NCBI GenBank assembly: GCA_910574995.1
Contig: CAJTCS010000005.1
Span: 186,001 to 250,000, forward strand
From: Oscillospiraceae bacterium
Lineage (GTDB): Bacteria > Bacillota > Clostridia > Oscillospirales > Acutalibacteraceae
Reading direction: 5' to 3'
Length of the DNA stretch: 64,000 nucleotides
Shown here piece by piece: positions 8,342 to 16,626 of the stretch. Both the position numbers and the translations under genes were made by a program. Each line of letters starts with the position of its first letter. Positions within the stretch are counted from its first letter, which is position 1. Below the pieces are notes generated by a model. The model did no database searches, was not told where the DNA came from, and was given only the letters and a program-made list of their open reading frames with translations.

Positions 8342-9007
8342 ATGGCAACGCTACTGATTGTTGAGGATGACCGCAAGACCAACGATGCGATTTGTGAATA
8401 CCTAAAGCCCGCAGGCCACAAAGTTATCCCGGCTTATGACGGCGGGGAGGCGTTACAGCTTTTACGTGAGAACAGCATCGACCTTGTTGTGCTGGACATT
8501 ATGCTGCCCCATATCAGCGGCCTGTCCATTCTGCATGAGATACGCCGGACAAGCACAACGCCCGTTTTGATGCTTACGGCCATTGAGGACGAGTATACCC
8601 AAGTCATGAGTTTTGACGAGCAGGCCGACGATTATATGACAAAGCCCTTCTCCATGGTGCTGCTGGGGAAACGGATCACTGCCCTCCTTCGGCGGAGCGG
8701 GCAGGCCCCGTTACCTCAAACTATAACCTTTGGCGACGTGACCGTTGATTTCTCCGGCTACACCGCCAGCGACAGCGCCGGGAAAATTGACATCATGCCC
8801 AAAGAAATTGATCTGCTCCGGCTGCTGGTGGAGCATAGGGGGCTGGTACTGACCCGTTCGCAGATTTTGGACGAACTGTGGGGCGCTGACTATCCGATCA
8901 TCGACCGAACCGTGGACACTTATATCAAAAATCTGCGGAAGAAACTGCGGCTTGACTGTATCGTAACAGTCAAGGGTATCGGCTATAAATATGAGGTGCA
9001 GCCATGA
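8342..9007 (+). CDS. OmpR-family response regulator
   Basis: 221 residues. The receiver domain (1-115) has the acidic pair in VEDDR, the phosphoacceptor Asp in VVLDIMLP at about residue 52, the switch threonine in MLTAIED and the lysine in MTKPFS. The winged-helix domain (about 125-221) ends in TVDTYIKNLRKKL and VKGIGYKYE, typical of OmpR/PhoB. It overlaps the kinase gene by 4 bases (ATGA), so the two are translationally coupled. The ABC transporter operon two genes on carries the same promoter box and is the likely target. Confidence 0.92.
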   Translation: MATLLIVEDDRKTNDAICEYLKPAGHKVIPAYDGGEALQLLRENSIDLVVLDIMLPHISGLSILHEIRRTSTTPVLMLTAIEDEYTQVMSFDEQADDYMTKPFSMVLLGKRITALLRRSGQAPLPQTITFGDVTVDFSGYTASDSAGKIDIMPKEIDLLRLLVEHRGLVLTRSQILDELWGADYPIIDRTVDTYIKNLRKKLRLDCIVTVKGIGYKYEVQP

Positions 9008-10101
9008 AACGCTTAAAATTGTTTCCGAAGATATTTCTCTATACCATGAGCATCATGTTATTTGTCGTTGTTGTCACGCATGGGCTGATCTATCTGCTTG
9101 CCCCACAGATGCAGCTTGCATTGAGTACCCAAGATGATGTTGTTGTCAGCATCCGGCAGGAGCAGTTTGTGACCGAGGCAGTAGAAAAAGCCCTGCCTAT
9201 CTCGTTAATCTGTTCCCTGCTGATTTCCGTTGTCTGTTCCCTCCTGTTTTCCAAAGCGATTGCCGACCCTATCAAGAAGATTTCTGCGTCAACCGAGCAG
9301 ATGATGAAATTAGACCACGGAGCAAACTGCTTTATTCATACCAAGGATGAAATTGGTACACTGGCGCAGAACGTCAATGATCTGTACTCTAATCTGCTGT
9401 CTACCATTGAACATTTAGAACGGGAAAAAGACGCTGTGCGTGATATGGAGCGGGCCAAGGTGGACTTCCTGCGGGCGGCGTCCCATGAACTGAAAACACC
9501 TGTGACCGCATTGAACGCCACACTGGAAAACATGATTTTAGGCGTGGGAAAATATCAGGACTATGCTACCTATCTCCCGGAGTGCAAAGAAATGGTCGAG
9601 CAGCTTTCCGGGATGATACATGAGATTTTGGAAACCTCCAAACTGAATTTGGCCACTGAACCGCCAAAGCAGATTGATGTGTCTGAACTGCTGGCGGAAC
9701 TATGTGAACCCTACCAACTGATTGCGGCGGCACATCAAATTACATTCTCTCTTGACTTGCCGGAGCAGTTTTCCGCTGTGCTGCCTGTTGGCCCGTTCAG
9801 TAAAGCGGTGTCTAATATCCTCGCAAATGCTGTCGCTTATACAGAGGCCGGGAAAAATGTTTCCGTCTATATGGAGGGGCGCAGCCTTGTGGTCGAAAAC
9901 GAGTGCAAGCCTATCCTTGACGATGAAATCCGCCGTCTGTTTGAACCGTTCTATCGTCCAGACTTCTCACGGAGCCGTGAAAGCGGGGGCAACGGTCTGG
10001 GCCTCTATATCGTGGATACACTTTTGACCTCTATGGACATTCCCTATTCTTTTAAGCCGATGAAGTCCCCGACTGGGATGTGTTTCACAATTCATTTATA
10101 A
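9004..10101 (+). CDS. Sensor histidine kinase
   Basis: 365 residues with a membrane helix at about 10-30, a short extracellular loop of roughly 30 residues, a second helix near 60-80, then a HAMP linker. The H-box is AASHELKTPVTAL (His near 161), the N-box is SNILANAVAYT and the G-box GGNGLGLYIVDT. The loop is too small for a large sensor domain, as in intramembrane-sensing kinases paired with antimicrobial-peptide ABC transporters. It presumably phosphorylates the adjacent regulator. A terminator hairpin follows at 10107-10132. Confidence 0.9.
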   Translation: MKRLKLFPKIFLYTMSIMLFVVVVTHGLIYLLAPQMQLALSTQDDVVVSIRQEQFVTEAVEKALPISLICSLLISVVCSLLFSKAIADPIKKISASTEQMMKLDHGANCFIHTKDEIGTLAQNVNDLYSNLLSTIEHLEREKDAVRDMERAKVDFLRAASHELKTPVTALNATLENMILGVGKYQDYATYLPECKEMVEQLSGMIHEILETSKLNLATEPPKQIDVSELLAELCEPYQLIAAAHQITFSLDLPEQFSAVLPVGPFSKAVSNILANAVAYTEAGKNVSVYMEGRSLVVENECKPILDDEIRRLFEPFYRPDFSRSRESGGNGLGLYIVDTLLTSMDIPYSFKPMKSPTGMCFTIHL

Positions 10102-10106
10102 ATGCG

Positions 10107-10132
10107 AAAAACTCCCCGACTGGGGAGTTTTT
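10107..10132 (+). terminator. Terminator of the two-component operon
   Basis: AAAAACTCCCC, loop GACT, then GGGGAGTTTTT: an 11-bp perfect stem ending in T. Confidence 0.8.
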
Positions 10133-10157
10133 CATTTCTACCATAATTCCATATACG

Positions 10158-10190
10158 TTTCATATCCATTCCACATTGGGGTGCTATTCT
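10158..10190 (+). promoter_or_regulatory. Response-regulator box 2 and permease promoter
   Basis: TTTCATATCCATTCCACATT at 10158-10177, 7 bases before TATTCT (10185-10190). It matches box 1 at 19 of 20 positions and in spacing. Confidence 0.65.
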
Positions 10191-10236
10191 ACGGGTGCGT
10201 TCAGAAGAACAGCACAACGATATGGAGGTATCGACT

Positions 10237-11673
10237 ATGAGCATTTTCAAAAGGGCGTTTCTATACGTCACGCGAAAACGGGGGAAAACACTTCTCCTGT
10301 TCGCCATCCTGCTGATTATGGCAACCTTTGTCCTGACGTGCCTCTCCATCTGGAAAGCGTCGGAAGCCGCGCAGCTTGACCTGCGGCAGAGCTTGGGCGG
10401 CAAATTTGACGTTTTCGTGGATTGGAGCAACAGCCCCTATGTAGTGAAAGAACCCGTCAAAGATGAAGTGGACGAGGAAACCGGCAAAACATCAAGCAGC
10501 TTCCTCATGTATTCTACCGTACAATTTACCCCGGAGAACATTGCCGCCATCAAAGGCGTTCCCGGCGTAAAGTATTGCAGCGCAAGGCAGGACAATCTTT
10601 TGCCGTTTGATGGGCTTTCCCTGTTTCCCGGGACAATCTCAACCGACGCAAAATATCAGGGATATACAAAGGCCCTGGGCGTCTGCAACACGAAAGATGA
10701 TGAACTTTTCACCACCAGCACACTGACGATGGCAGAGGGGCGGCATATCTCCACCGATGATACCCATGTAGCGATCATCAGCCAGGACTTGGCGGAGCGG
10801 AACGAGCTGAAAATCGGTGACTACCTCATCGCCCACAGTTACAGCGTGGAAGATCAGGGCTTTACCGGGCCGGAAATCAGGGTACAAATTATTGGACTGT
10901 TTACCCCGAACGCGGTGGAGCAATTTGGGGAAACTGTCACTACCTACGATAAAATCCAGAACCGGGTATTTGTGGATTTGCAGACCTCAAAGGAATTGGA
11001 CGGCGGAGAGATCAACTACGGCTTTTCCGCTCTCCATGTCACCATAGCCGACCCGCAGGATATGGCGCGGGTGGTGGCCGATGTCAAGGCCCTGCCGGGT
11101 ATCGACTGGAAAGCCTTCACTGTGGAAGTGGACAATGAAACTTATGAAAACGCCGCCGCTCCGCTGGCTACGCTGAATGAATTGGTCGTGACCCTGCTGG
11201 TGGTGATCATCGTTGTCAGTGCCATCATTTTGGCCCTGATTTTGACCCTCTGGACAAAGACCCGCATCCATGAGATCGGCGTGTTCCTGTCCGTAGGCAT
11301 CAGAAAATCAGCCATCATCGGTCAATACCTGATAGAAGTGCTGCTGATTGCCGTCCTCGCATTTGGCCTGTCCTACTTCACCAGCAACGCCATAGCAGGG
11401 CAGATAGGCAACCACCTGTTGGAGCAGAGTATGCAGACCGAGCCAGAGGACGATAACGACGTTGTATCTGCCGCCGCTGCGGTTGATGTGGGTGCGGATA
11501 ATCTGCTTCAAAAGCCCCTGCCTACGGAGAACGGCATTCAGGTGTCCGTTGGGCTGGATAATTTGGCCCAGCTTTATCTGATCGGCCTTGCCATCGTCAT
11601 TGTGGCGGTCAGCGCATCGTCCATCACGGTCATGCGGCTGAAACCCCGTGAAATCCTGTCAAAAATGAGCTGA
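10237..11673 (+). CDS. FtsX/MacB-type ABC transporter permease
   Basis: 478 residues from ATG 10237, preceded by GGAGG; the longer frame at 10195 lacks a ribosome site. One N-terminal membrane helix (LLLFAILLIMATFVLTCLS) is followed by a large extracytoplasmic domain of about 260 residues and three C-terminal helices, the layout of MacB-like permeases. The cytoplasmic coupling segment EIGVFLSVGIRKSAIIGQYL lies between helices 2 and 3. With the ATPase and lipoprotein downstream it should form a mechanotransmission-type complex for peptide or antibiotic resistance, induced by the two-component system. Confidence 0.85.
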   Translation: MSIFKRAFLYVTRKRGKTLLLFAILLIMATFVLTCLSIWKASEAAQLDLRQSLGGKFDVFVDWSNSPYVVKEPVKDEVDEETGKTSSSFLMYSTVQFTPENIAAIKGVPGVKYCSARQDNLLPFDGLSLFPGTISTDAKYQGYTKALGVCNTKDDELFTTSTLTMAEGRHISTDDTHVAIISQDLAERNELKIGDYLIAHSYSVEDQGFTGPEIRVQIIGLFTPNAVEQFGETVTTYDKIQNRVFVDLQTSKELDGGEINYGFSALHVTIADPQDMARVVADVKALPGIDWKAFTVEVDNETYENAAAPLATLNELVVTLLVVIIVVSAIILALILTLWTKTRIHEIGVFLSVGIRKSAIIGQYLIEVLLIAVLAFGLSYFTSNAIAGQIGNHLLEQSMQTEPEDDNDVVSAAAAVDVGADNLLQKPLPTENGIQVSVGLDNLAQLYLIGLAIVIVAVSASSITVMRLKPREILSKMS

Positions 11674-11686
11674 AGGAGGGACTATC

Positions 11687-12322
11687 ATGCCTATACTGGA
11701 ATTGAAAAATGTTTCTTACGCCTACGAAAAGGGCAAGGCGGTTTTACAGAACGTCAGCGCAGAACTGGAAACCGGGAAAATGTACGCCATCCTCGGCCCG
11801 TCCGGGTCGGGTAAGACCACGCTGCTGTCCCTGCTGGGCGGGCTGGATGTGCCGACGCAGGGCGGCGTCCTGTTTGACGGCGAGGATATTACGGAAAAAG
11901 GTCTGGAACACCACCGCAGGAACCATATCTCGCTGATTTTCCAAAGCTATAATCTGATCGACTACATGACGCCCGTTGAAAATGTGCGGCTTACTGCCAA
12001 GCTGGACGCCACCCCTATTTTGGAGCGGTTGGGGCTGGAGCAGGACGAGATCACCCGAAATGTGCTGAAACTGTCCGGCGGACAGCAGCAGCGGGTGGCG
12101 ATTGCGCGGGCGCTGGCCTCCGATGCCCCGGTCATTCTGGCGGACGAGCCGACCGGGAACCTGGACGCCGACACCGCCGAGGAAATCACGGCAATTTTGA
12201 AAGAGAGCGCCCATGCGTTCGGGAAGTGCGTGGTGGTCGTGACCCACTCTGGCGAGGTGGCAAAGCAGGCGGATGTGGTGCTGGAAATCAAACGGGGACA
12301 TTTGAAAGAGAGGGAAATGTAA
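11687..12322 (+). CDS. ABC transporter ATPase (LolD/MacB type)
   Basis: 211 residues with Walker A GPSGSGKTTLL near residue 39, Q-loop LIFQSYNLIDYM, signature LSGGQQQRVAIARAL and Walker B VILADEPTGNLD, followed by the switch VVVVTHS. A GAAGGAGG ribosome site lies in the 13-base gap after the permease gene. It powers the FtsX-type permease. Its stop TAA shares one base with the next ATG. Confidence 0.93.
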   Translation: MPILELKNVSYAYEKGKAVLQNVSAELETGKMYAILGPSGSGKTTLLSLLGGLDVPTQGGVLFDGEDITEKGLEHHRRNHISLIFQSYNLIDYMTPVENVRLTAKLDATPILERLGLEQDEITRNVLKLSGGQQQRVAIARALASDAPVILADEPTGNLDADTAEEITAILKESAHAFGKCVVVVTHSGEVAKQADVVLEIKRGHLKEREM

Positions 12323-12585
12323 TGAAAAAAATTATGATGATTTTGGCCTGTGTTCTGGTCTGCTTCTCGCTGTTCACCGGCTGTACTAATCAGAAAGGCA
12401 ACGACGAGCAGGACACGAATTTAGGGAACTCCGTGGAAATTGATGATGCAGATATTGAGATTGACACCGAACTGGGATTGGACACTGAGGACAACTCCGA
12501 CGATGTAACTTTACCTGACGGCTTTACCTACAGTTTCCGCGACCCGGACAATGCGGACGGCATTGTAGTCACACCGAGGGAGTAA
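12322..12585 (+). CDS. Small acidic lipoprotein of the ABC operon
   Basis: 87 residues with a typical lipoprotein signal: MKKIMMILACVLVCFSLFTG then Cys-21 in the lipobox LFTGC. The mature part is short and very acidic (SVEIDDADIEIDTELGLD). It starts one base inside the ATPase stop, so it belongs to the same operon. It may sit on the outer face of the membrane beside the permease; a role in ligand capture is only a guess. Confidence 0.75.
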   Translation: MKKIMMILACVLVCFSLFTGCTNQKGNDEQDTNLGNSVEIDDADIEIDTELGLDTEDNSDDVTLPDGFTYSFRDPDNADGIVVTPRE

Positions 12586-12596
12586 AAAAATTCCCG

Positions 12597-12627
12597 TTTC
12601 ACACAGGCTCCACATTGGCTTTATATA
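12597..12627 (+). promoter_or_regulatory. Response-regulator box 3 (weaker)
   Basis: TTTCACACAGGCTCCACATT at 12597-12616 keeps the TTTCA and TCCACATT halves of boxes 1 and 2 and precedes TATATA (12622-12627). It could place the downstream leader and sigma gene under the same regulator. Confidence 0.4.
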
Positions 12628-12701
12628 GGTTCCACATGGCGGCGGTACTTTGGTAAAAAGTGCCGCCGCTGTGATTTTGGCGGCTTTAGGAGGCAGCCGC
12701 T

Positions 12702-12863
12702 ATGTGGGTATTTCACTATAGACAGTCAGGAGCGCAGTTGTCAAAAAAATCCCGGCCTCCACCGTGGATTATTGCGGTCACGAGTATGTACTATACAGTG
12801 TGGGTTCTATACATTATTGTTTATCTTTTGCCCGGCGGGTTTCTGACCTGCCGGGCGATTTTT
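12702..12863 (+). promoter_or_regulatory. Leader ORF and attenuator-like terminator before the sigma gene
   Basis: AGGAGG precedes ATG 12702, which opens a frame beginning MWVFHYRQSGAQLSKKSR. A terminator stem GCCCGGCGGG/CCTGCCGGGC with a T run at 12830-12863 lies inside the same frame. A translated leader overlapping a terminator resembles the attenuators upstream of Tn916-family genes. Beyond 12863 to the sigma gene I see only a ribosome site. Confidence 0.4.
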
Positions 12864-13005
12864 GTCGTTTTCTGCGGCCCGAAAATTTTTCTTCACTTTT
12901 ATCTCTGCGGAAAGCGGTTTTGCGCGCAAAACCTGTGCCGCTGAACGCTCTGTTAGCGGAAAGGGAAAGTACCACCGCCATCCCCAACGGAAAGGGGGTG
13001 AGAAG

Positions 13006-13431
13006 ATGGAAACCAACCCCCGCGACTATGGCGAACGGTGCAGGTTTGACGCCTTTTGCAAGACCGTTTTGAAGCATGAGGCAATCGACTACATCCGGGA
13101 AATGAAGCGGCGGGCTAACCGGGAAATGTCCTTGGAGCGTCTGCCCCAAACGGCGATGGACAAGCTGTGTTCGGCGGACGATTACCCCAGCGACAGCTAT
13201 GTATTCTCGTACTGCGGCTATGACCTGCCGATCAGCAATGAACGGGTGGCCGACGCCTTTGCCAGTCTGCCGGAGCAGGAGCAAAGTATTTTGATTTTGC
13301 GCTTGGTTCTGGATTTGACGGACAGCGAGATCGGCGAGGCCCTTGGCTTGTCCCGGAGTGCCGTCCAGCGGCGCAGAACAAAATCGCTGAATGTCCTGCG
13401 GACGAAACTGACAGCGAGGAAAGGAGGTTAG
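13006..13431 (+). CDS. Sigma-70-family regulator of Tn916-type element
   Basis: 141 residues from ATG 13006, preceded by AAGGGGG. A region-2-like N-terminus (FDAFCKTVLKHEAIDYIREM) is followed by a region-4 helix-turn-helix: FASLPEQEQSILILRLVLDL and DSEIGEALGLSRSAVQRRR. Small sigma-like proteins of this kind occupy the orf7 position of Tn916/Tn1549 elements and control transfer or excision genes. The next gene begins 4 bases after its stop. Confidence 0.85.
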   Translation: METNPRDYGERCRFDAFCKTVLKHEAIDYIREMKRRANREMSLERLPQTAMDKLCSADDYPSDSYVFSYCGYDLPISNERVADAFASLPEQEQSILILRLVLDLTDSEIGEALGLSRSAVQRRRTKSLNVLRTKLTARKGG

Positions 13432-13435
13432 CGCC

Positions 13436-13672
13436 ATGAAGCACCGTAATTACAAAGGCCGTGAACTGCTGCCGCTGGCGGTGAGCGATGCGGCCCGCGC
13501 CGGGGATGCCGATGCCGTGGAACAGGTCTTACGCTACTACGAGGGCTACATAAACAAGCTCTGTACCCGGACGGTCTACGACGAAAACGGCTGTCCCCAC
13601 GCCTGCCTGGACGAGTACATGAAAAGCCGTCTGGAAAACAAACTCATCCGCGCCATTCTCGGCATGAACTGA
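13436..13672 (+). CDS. Helix-turn-helix protein, Tn916 Orf8-type
   Basis: 78 residues: ELLPLAVSDAARAGDADAVE, then VLRYYEGYINKLCTR, and a C-terminal MKSRLENKLIRAILGM. This is the short regulatory protein that follows the sigma-like gene in Tn916/Tn1549 elements. A GGAGG at the end of the sigma gene serves as its ribosome site, so the pair is coupled. Confidence 0.75.
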   Translation: MKHRNYKGRELLPLAVSDAARAGDADAVEQVLRYYEGYINKLCTRTVYDENGCPHACLDEYMKSRLENKLIRAILGMN

Positions 13673-13760
13673 TAACCGGCCCCGGTTGGGGGGGCAGCTT
13701 ACCCTTTCCCTGTTCCTCCCGCCTGTGGACCTGGGCATTTCAAAGAAAGGCTGGTGAACT

Positions 13761-13967
13761 ATGGCCGAGGAAATCGGCATTTCGGTAAAGGACAAATTCT
13801 GCCTCACCATTGAGGAAGCCTCCCGCTATTTCGGAATTGGAGAAAAGAAACTGCGAAAGCTGGTAAACAGCAACCTGGACGCCGGCTTTGTCATTCAGAA
13901 CGGCGTAAAAATCCTAATCAAACGCCAGCGGTTTGAGCAGTTTTTGGATAAGCTGTCGTCGATTTAA
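13761..13967 (+). CDS. xis: Excisionase, Tn916 Xis family
   Basis: 68 residues with the winged-helix pattern of Tn916 Xis: FCLTIEEASRYFGIGEKKLR, then NSNLDAGFVIQNG and IKRQRFEQFLD. It binds the element ends and directs the integrase toward excision. It lies 120 bases upstream of int, the canonical order. Confidence 0.9.
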   Translation: MAEEIGISVKDKFCLTIEEASRYFGIGEKKLRKLVNSNLDAGFVIQNGVKILIKRQRFEQFLDKLSSI

Positions 13968-14020
13968 GCACCGCACCTTGCGGAAAGTTTTAAGAAAGCG
14001 GTCGGATTGATATGGAAAAT

Positions 14021-14064
14021 GAGCCTCGGCTATGGTATAATATGACCATATCGTGCCGAGGCTC
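14021..14064 (+). promoter_or_regulatory. int promoter inside a hairpin
   Basis: GAGCCTCGG (14021-14029) pairs with CCGAGGCTC (14056-14064) and TTTT follows. Between them lies TATGGTATAATATGACCATA, a palindrome centred on a -10 TATAAT (14036-14041). It may act both as the xis terminator and as the int promoter/operator. Confidence 0.55.
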
Positions 14065-14087
14065 TTTTCACAGAAAGGAGCATAGAC

Positions 14088-15287
14088 GTGAGCGAAAAGC
14101 GACGTGACAGCAAGAACCGCATTCTTCGCAGCGGAGAGAGCCAACGCAAAGACGGACGATATGCGTACAAATACATTGATGCCACCGGCAAGCCACAATT
14201 TGTTTACAGTTGGAAGCTGGAAGCCACGGACAGCACACCCCAGGGCAAACGTGACGGGCTTTCCCTGCGGGAAAAGGAGAAGCAAATCCGGCGGGACATT
14301 GAAGATGCAATTATTCCCCGCGGCGGAGAAATGACCGTTCTGGATTTGGTAAAAAAGTACCTCTCACAGAAAACCGGCGTCCGGCACAACACCGAGGCCA
14401 ATTATAACTTTGTCCTCAATATCATCAAGAAAGAGGACTTCGGCAGACAGCGCATTGACCGGGTGAAGCTGTCCGACGCCAAGTGCTGGCTTATCAAGTT
14501 ACAGCAGGACGGCAGAGGGTACAGTTCCATCCACTCCATTCGGGGCGTTGTCCGACCCGCGTTTCAGATGGCCGTGGACGATGATTTGATACGCAAAAAT
14601 CCGTTTGAGTTTCAGCTTGCCACCGTCGTTGTTAACGACAGTGTGACAAGGGAAGCGATTACAAGAAAACAGGAACGGGCATTTCTGGAATTTGTAAAGG
14701 GTGACAAGCACTTTTCCCGGTACTATGACGGCATCTATATTCTGTTCAAGACGGGACTTCGTATCTCGGAGTTTGTAGGCCTGACGCTGGCTGACCTGGA
14801 TATGAAGAACCGAAAAATCAGTGTCAACCACCAGCTTCAGCGGAAGCGGAACATGGAGTATATCATCGAGGACACGAAAACCTCCAGCGGGACGCGGGAA
14901 ATCCCCATGACAGACGATGTGTACCAGTGCTTCCAGCGTATCATTGCTAACCGGCCAAGGCCCAAGGCCGAGCCGATGATCGATGGCAGGTGTGGTTTTC
15001 TGTATCTGGACAAGGACGGCAAGCCGATGGTGGCGCTTCATTGGGAGCATTACTTCAAGCACATCTGCCAGAAGTACAACAGCATCTATAAGGTGCAGAT
15101 GCCCAAAGTCACCCCGCACGTTTGCAGGCACACATTTTGTTCCAACATGGCAAAGAGCGGTATGAACCCCAAGACGTTGCAATATCTCATGGGCCACTCG
15201 GATATTGGCGTCACGCTGAACACCTACACCCATTTGGGCTTTGAGGACGCACAGGAGGAACTGAAACGGGTCGCAAACAGCGAGTAG
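14088..15287 (+). CDS. int: Tn916-family tyrosine integrase
   Basis: 399 residues from GTG 14088 after AAAGGAG. An N-terminal AP2-like arm-binding domain (RRDSKNRILRSGESQRKDGR, YAYKYIDATGKPQFVY) precedes a core-binding domain and the catalytic domain. The catalytic residues are visible: Arg in FKTGLRISEFVGL, HVCRHTFCSN, and LMGHSDIGVTLNTYTHLG with the nucleophilic Tyr. The gene is intact and could still mobilise the element if the ends are intact. Length agrees with Tn1549/Tn916 integrases (about 400). Confidence 0.95.
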   Translation: MSEKRRDSKNRILRSGESQRKDGRYAYKYIDATGKPQFVYSWKLEATDSTPQGKRDGLSLREKEKQIRRDIEDAIIPRGGEMTVLDLVKKYLSQKTGVRHNTEANYNFVLNIIKKEDFGRQRIDRVKLSDAKCWLIKLQQDGRGYSSIHSIRGVVRPAFQMAVDDDLIRKNPFEFQLATVVVNDSVTREAITRKQERAFLEFVKGDKHFSRYYDGIYILFKTGLRISEFVGLTLADLDMKNRKISVNHQLQRKRNMEYIIEDTKTSSGTREIPMTDDVYQCFQRIIANRPRPKAEPMIDGRCGFLYLDKDGKPMVALHWEHYFKHICQKYNSIYKVQMPKVTPHVCRHTFCSNMAKSGMNPKTLQYLMGHSDIGVTLNTYTHLGFEDAQEELKRVANSE

Positions 15288-15311
15288 TAAAACGAAATGA
15301 ATACCTCTGAT

Positions 15312-15345
15312 TTACTACTTCCTGTACTACTTTTGGGGTCAAAGC
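15312..15345 (+). other. Candidate right end (att) of the Tn916/Tn1549-type element
   Basis: TACTACTTCCTG, then TACTACTTTTGGGGTCA, 25 bases after the int stop. The same words occur at 6044-6075. The distance from int is usual for this family. Confidence 0.45.
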
Positions 15346-15448
15346 TGTGCCGTATTATGCCGAGATATGCCAAGAGAATGAGCAGAAGAAACTGCCGCAA
15401 AACACCTGCAAGGCCCGGAATATCAATACTTTCAAGAGGTTTCAGGAT

Positions 15449-15982
15449 ATGACAAGAATTTTGTTCGTCTGCCACGGCAACATCTGCCGCAGCCCCATGG
15501 CCGAATTTGTCATGAAAGACCTGGTGAAAAAAGCCGGGCTGGAAAGCGAATTCCACATCGAGTCCGCCGCCGCCAGCACGGAGGAAATCGGCAACCCGGT
15601 CTATCCACCGGCCCGGCGCAAGCTGAAGGAGCACGGCATAGATTGCTCCGGCAAAACAGCCCGGCAGCTCACCCGCGTTGACTATGACAGATACGACTTG
15701 CTCGTCGGCATGGACAGCGCAAACCTGCGGAATATGCGCAGCATCTGCGGCGGGGACGGGTCGAGGAAAATCCGATTCCTTTTAGACTTCACTAACCGCC
15801 CCGGCAGTGTGGCCGACCCTTGGTATACAGGCGATTTCGAGGCCACTTGGCGGGATGTGCTGGAAGGTTGCCGAGGACTTTTGGATGTGACATCTGCGGT
15901 GGCAGGCCCGGTTTCAGTCTTACAGAACGCCAAATGCTGGCATGGGGAACAACGCTGCGAAAAAAGCGGCATTCTACGATAA
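15449..15982 (+). CDS. Low-molecular-weight protein-tyrosine phosphatase
   Basis: ATG 15449 opens MTRILFVCHGNICRSPMAEF with the CX5R phosphate loop CHGNICR, and the general-acid loop DPWYTGDFEATW is present near residue 128. The expected enzyme of about 150 residues ends near GCRGLLD; the last 35 residues (VTSAVAGPVSVLQ onward) do not look like family sequence and suggest a C-terminal frameshift or fusion. Its first 22 conserved bases are duplicated at 5959-5980 on the other side of the ICE remnant. Probably active, since the catalytic parts are intact. Confidence 0.85.
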   Translation: MTRILFVCHGNICRSPMAEFVMKDLVKKAGLESEFHIESAAASTEEIGNPVYPPARRKLKEHGIDCSGKTARQLTRVDYDRYDLLVGMDSANLRNMRSICGGDGSRKIRFLLDFTNRPGSVADPWYTGDFEATWRDVLEGCRGLLDVTSAVAGPVSVLQNAKCWHGEQRCEKSGILR

Positions 15983-16028
15983 CCGGCTATAATTGAGAAA
16001 GAAAGCGGGAATTTTGAGGTGCAAGAAC

Positions 16029-16568
16029 ATGAAACAGTTTGCAAGAAAGAACCCGTTGTTTTCGCTGTGCGGACTGAATTGCGGGTTATGCACCATGCGT
16101 CTCGGCGGGCACTGCGGGGGCTGTGGATTCGGGAACCAGACCTGCCCTTTGGCAAGGTGTTCCATAGAACACGGAGCCATAGAATATTGCTTCCAATGCG
16201 GCGAATACCCATGTGAAAAATATGACCGCCTGGACGCGTATGATTCTTTCATCACACATCAACGGCGAAAAATGGATCTACAAAAAGCGCAGCAGATCGG
16301 CATAGAAAAATACACGGCGGAGCAGGTTGAGAAAGGTAAAATACTCACCGATCTGCTGGACCGCTACAACGATGGCCGGAAGAAAACCCGGTTTTGCCTC
16401 GCGGTCAACCTTTTGGAGCTCGACGAATTGAACGAAATCATCCGGCAGGCAGATACAGAAACCCAGGGAATGCCCCTTAAAGAAAAGGCTACATTCCTGT
16501 CGTCCTCGCTTCAATCGTGTGCGGAAAAGAAGGGCATTGCGTTAAAGCTAAAAAAGAAAAAGCCCTAA
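16029..16568 (+). CDS. DUF3795 cysteine-rich protein
   Basis: 179 residues from ATG 16029, 7 bases after GAGGTG. The N-terminal third is the DUF3795 zinc/metal-binding pattern: LCGLNCGLCTMRLGGHCGGC, CPLARCSIEHG, YCFQCGEYPCEKYD. The rest is helical and basic. These small stress-associated proteins of Clostridia have no assigned role. It is one of a group of cargo genes between the ICE remnant and the IS. Confidence 0.8.
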   Translation: MKQFARKNPLFSLCGLNCGLCTMRLGGHCGGCGFGNQTCPLARCSIEHGAIEYCFQCGEYPCEKYDRLDAYDSFITHQRRKMDLQKAQQIGIEKYTAEQVEKGKILTDLLDRYNDGRKKTRFCLAVNLLELDELNEIIRQADTETQGMPLKEKATFLSSSLQSCAEKKGIALKLKKKKP

Positions 16569-16626
16569 ATTTTTTGAAATTCATGCAAAATCGGTACAAA
16601 AACGCGAAGGGACGGGACGTGATACT

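Noticed and set aside
12702-12944. 80-residue membrane-like ORF as an ordinary gene
   Set aside because: A terminator lies inside it and the C-terminal half has no coding character; treated as a leader.
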